From an uncultured bacterium (lineage in GTDB: Bacteria > Bacteroidota > Bacteroidia > Bacteroidales > CAIWKO01), in NCBI GenBank assembly GCA_903916135.1, contig CAIWVT010000506.1, positions 1 to 7,239 of the forward strand: a stretch of DNA of 7,239 bases, in the 5' to 3' direction. A model generated the notes under the pieces. The model was given only the letters and a program-made list of their open reading frames with translations. It did not search any database and was not told the origin of the DNA. Both the position numbers and the translations under genes were made by a program. Shown here one piece after another: positions 7,077 through 7,239 of the stretch; within the stretch, counting starts at the first letter, position 1; every line of letters starts with the position of its first letter.

Positions 7077-7239
7077 GAGAAGTCTGCTTTCGTTTATAGG
7101 GATTGAAGCATATCGCTTTGCGAAAAAAATCTTCAAAGTGGTGCGAACCTCCTGTTTTACGCACTGGGACACCCTGAGTCAATATCGAACATTTTTAGTA
7201 GTTGAGCTTGCTATTCATTTTTAATTAAAATCCTTTTAT
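7077..7239. other. Non-coding tail with several inverted repeats
   Basis: I see no convincing gene here. Structure is visible: TTGAAG (7103-7108) pairs with CTTCAA (7131-7136) around an inner hairpin TCGC-TTT-GCGA (7113-7123). A second pair is GTGCG (7141-7145) with CGCAC (7160-7164). A 12-base A/T palindrome lies at 7219-7230. The + strand frame is open from 7030 to the stop at 7222-7224 but has no ATG, only a GTG at 7051 inside the repeat. It could be a dispersed repeat, an RNA gene or a degenerate element; the sequence alone does not decide. Confidence 0.4.

Noticed and set aside
7113..7129. TCGC-TTT-GCGA hairpin as a terminator
   Set aside because: On the + strand it is followed by A's, and on the - strand the T run precedes the stem, so neither orientation has the stem-then-U order.
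7051..7224. GTG-started 57-codon open frame in the tail
   Set aside because: The start lies inside a tandem repeat whose unit length changes, there is no recognisable domain, and the minus strand is open in the same region; coding is unsupported.
1..7239. CRISPR array, tRNA, rRNA or insertion sequence
   Set aside because: No regularly spaced direct repeats, no cloverleaf or rRNA-like stretches, and no transposase or terminal inverted repeats were seen.

Overview
The window looks like a piece of a Bacteroidota (Bacteroidetes) chromosome. Four things point there. Most of it is the 3' part of a sprA/sov gene, the giant outer-membrane translocon of the type IX secretion system, which is confined to this phylum. 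The TonB-like protein carries the Bacteroidota-type N-terminal 'NRNKDYGAY' signature. The best promoter matches the phylum-specific TTG / TAnnTTTG pattern. The starts have A/T-rich leaders without a Shine-Dalgarno sequence. I cannot fix the class or genus from the sequence alone.

Layout: (1) 1-5397, sprA, + strand, cut by the left window edge; 1798 C-terminal residues are present and the frame is open to base 1. (2) 5398-5461, a 64-base spacer with a near-ideal Bacteroidota promoter. (3) 5462-5842, gcvH, the lipoyl-carrying H protein, followed by a clear intrinsic terminator (5863-5895). (4) 5975-6742, a TonB-family energy transducer, and 6744-7013, an 89-residue protein with one TPR-like helical pair and a C-terminal membrane anchor, starting one base after the TonB stop. 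(5) 7014-7239, a non-coding tail with about six degenerate copies of a GTGCYYTAAA unit and then a block with several inverted repeats. No convincing gene is seen there.

How the parts relate: SprA forms the pore through which T9SS cargo crosses the outer membrane. GcvH is a soluble one-carbon metabolism protein with its own promoter and terminator, so its place next to sprA is probably inherited gene order rather than a shared function. TonB and the tail-anchored TPR protein look like a two-gene transcription unit at the inner membrane. From memory, sprA-gcvH-(vanZ-like)-tonB is a recurrent order in Bacteroidota; no vanZ-like gene lies between gcvH and tonB here. I found no clear sign of a wholly new system. 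The points most worth a second look are the tonB/TPR pair, two EF-hand-like loops in SprA, and the repeat-plus-structured tail.
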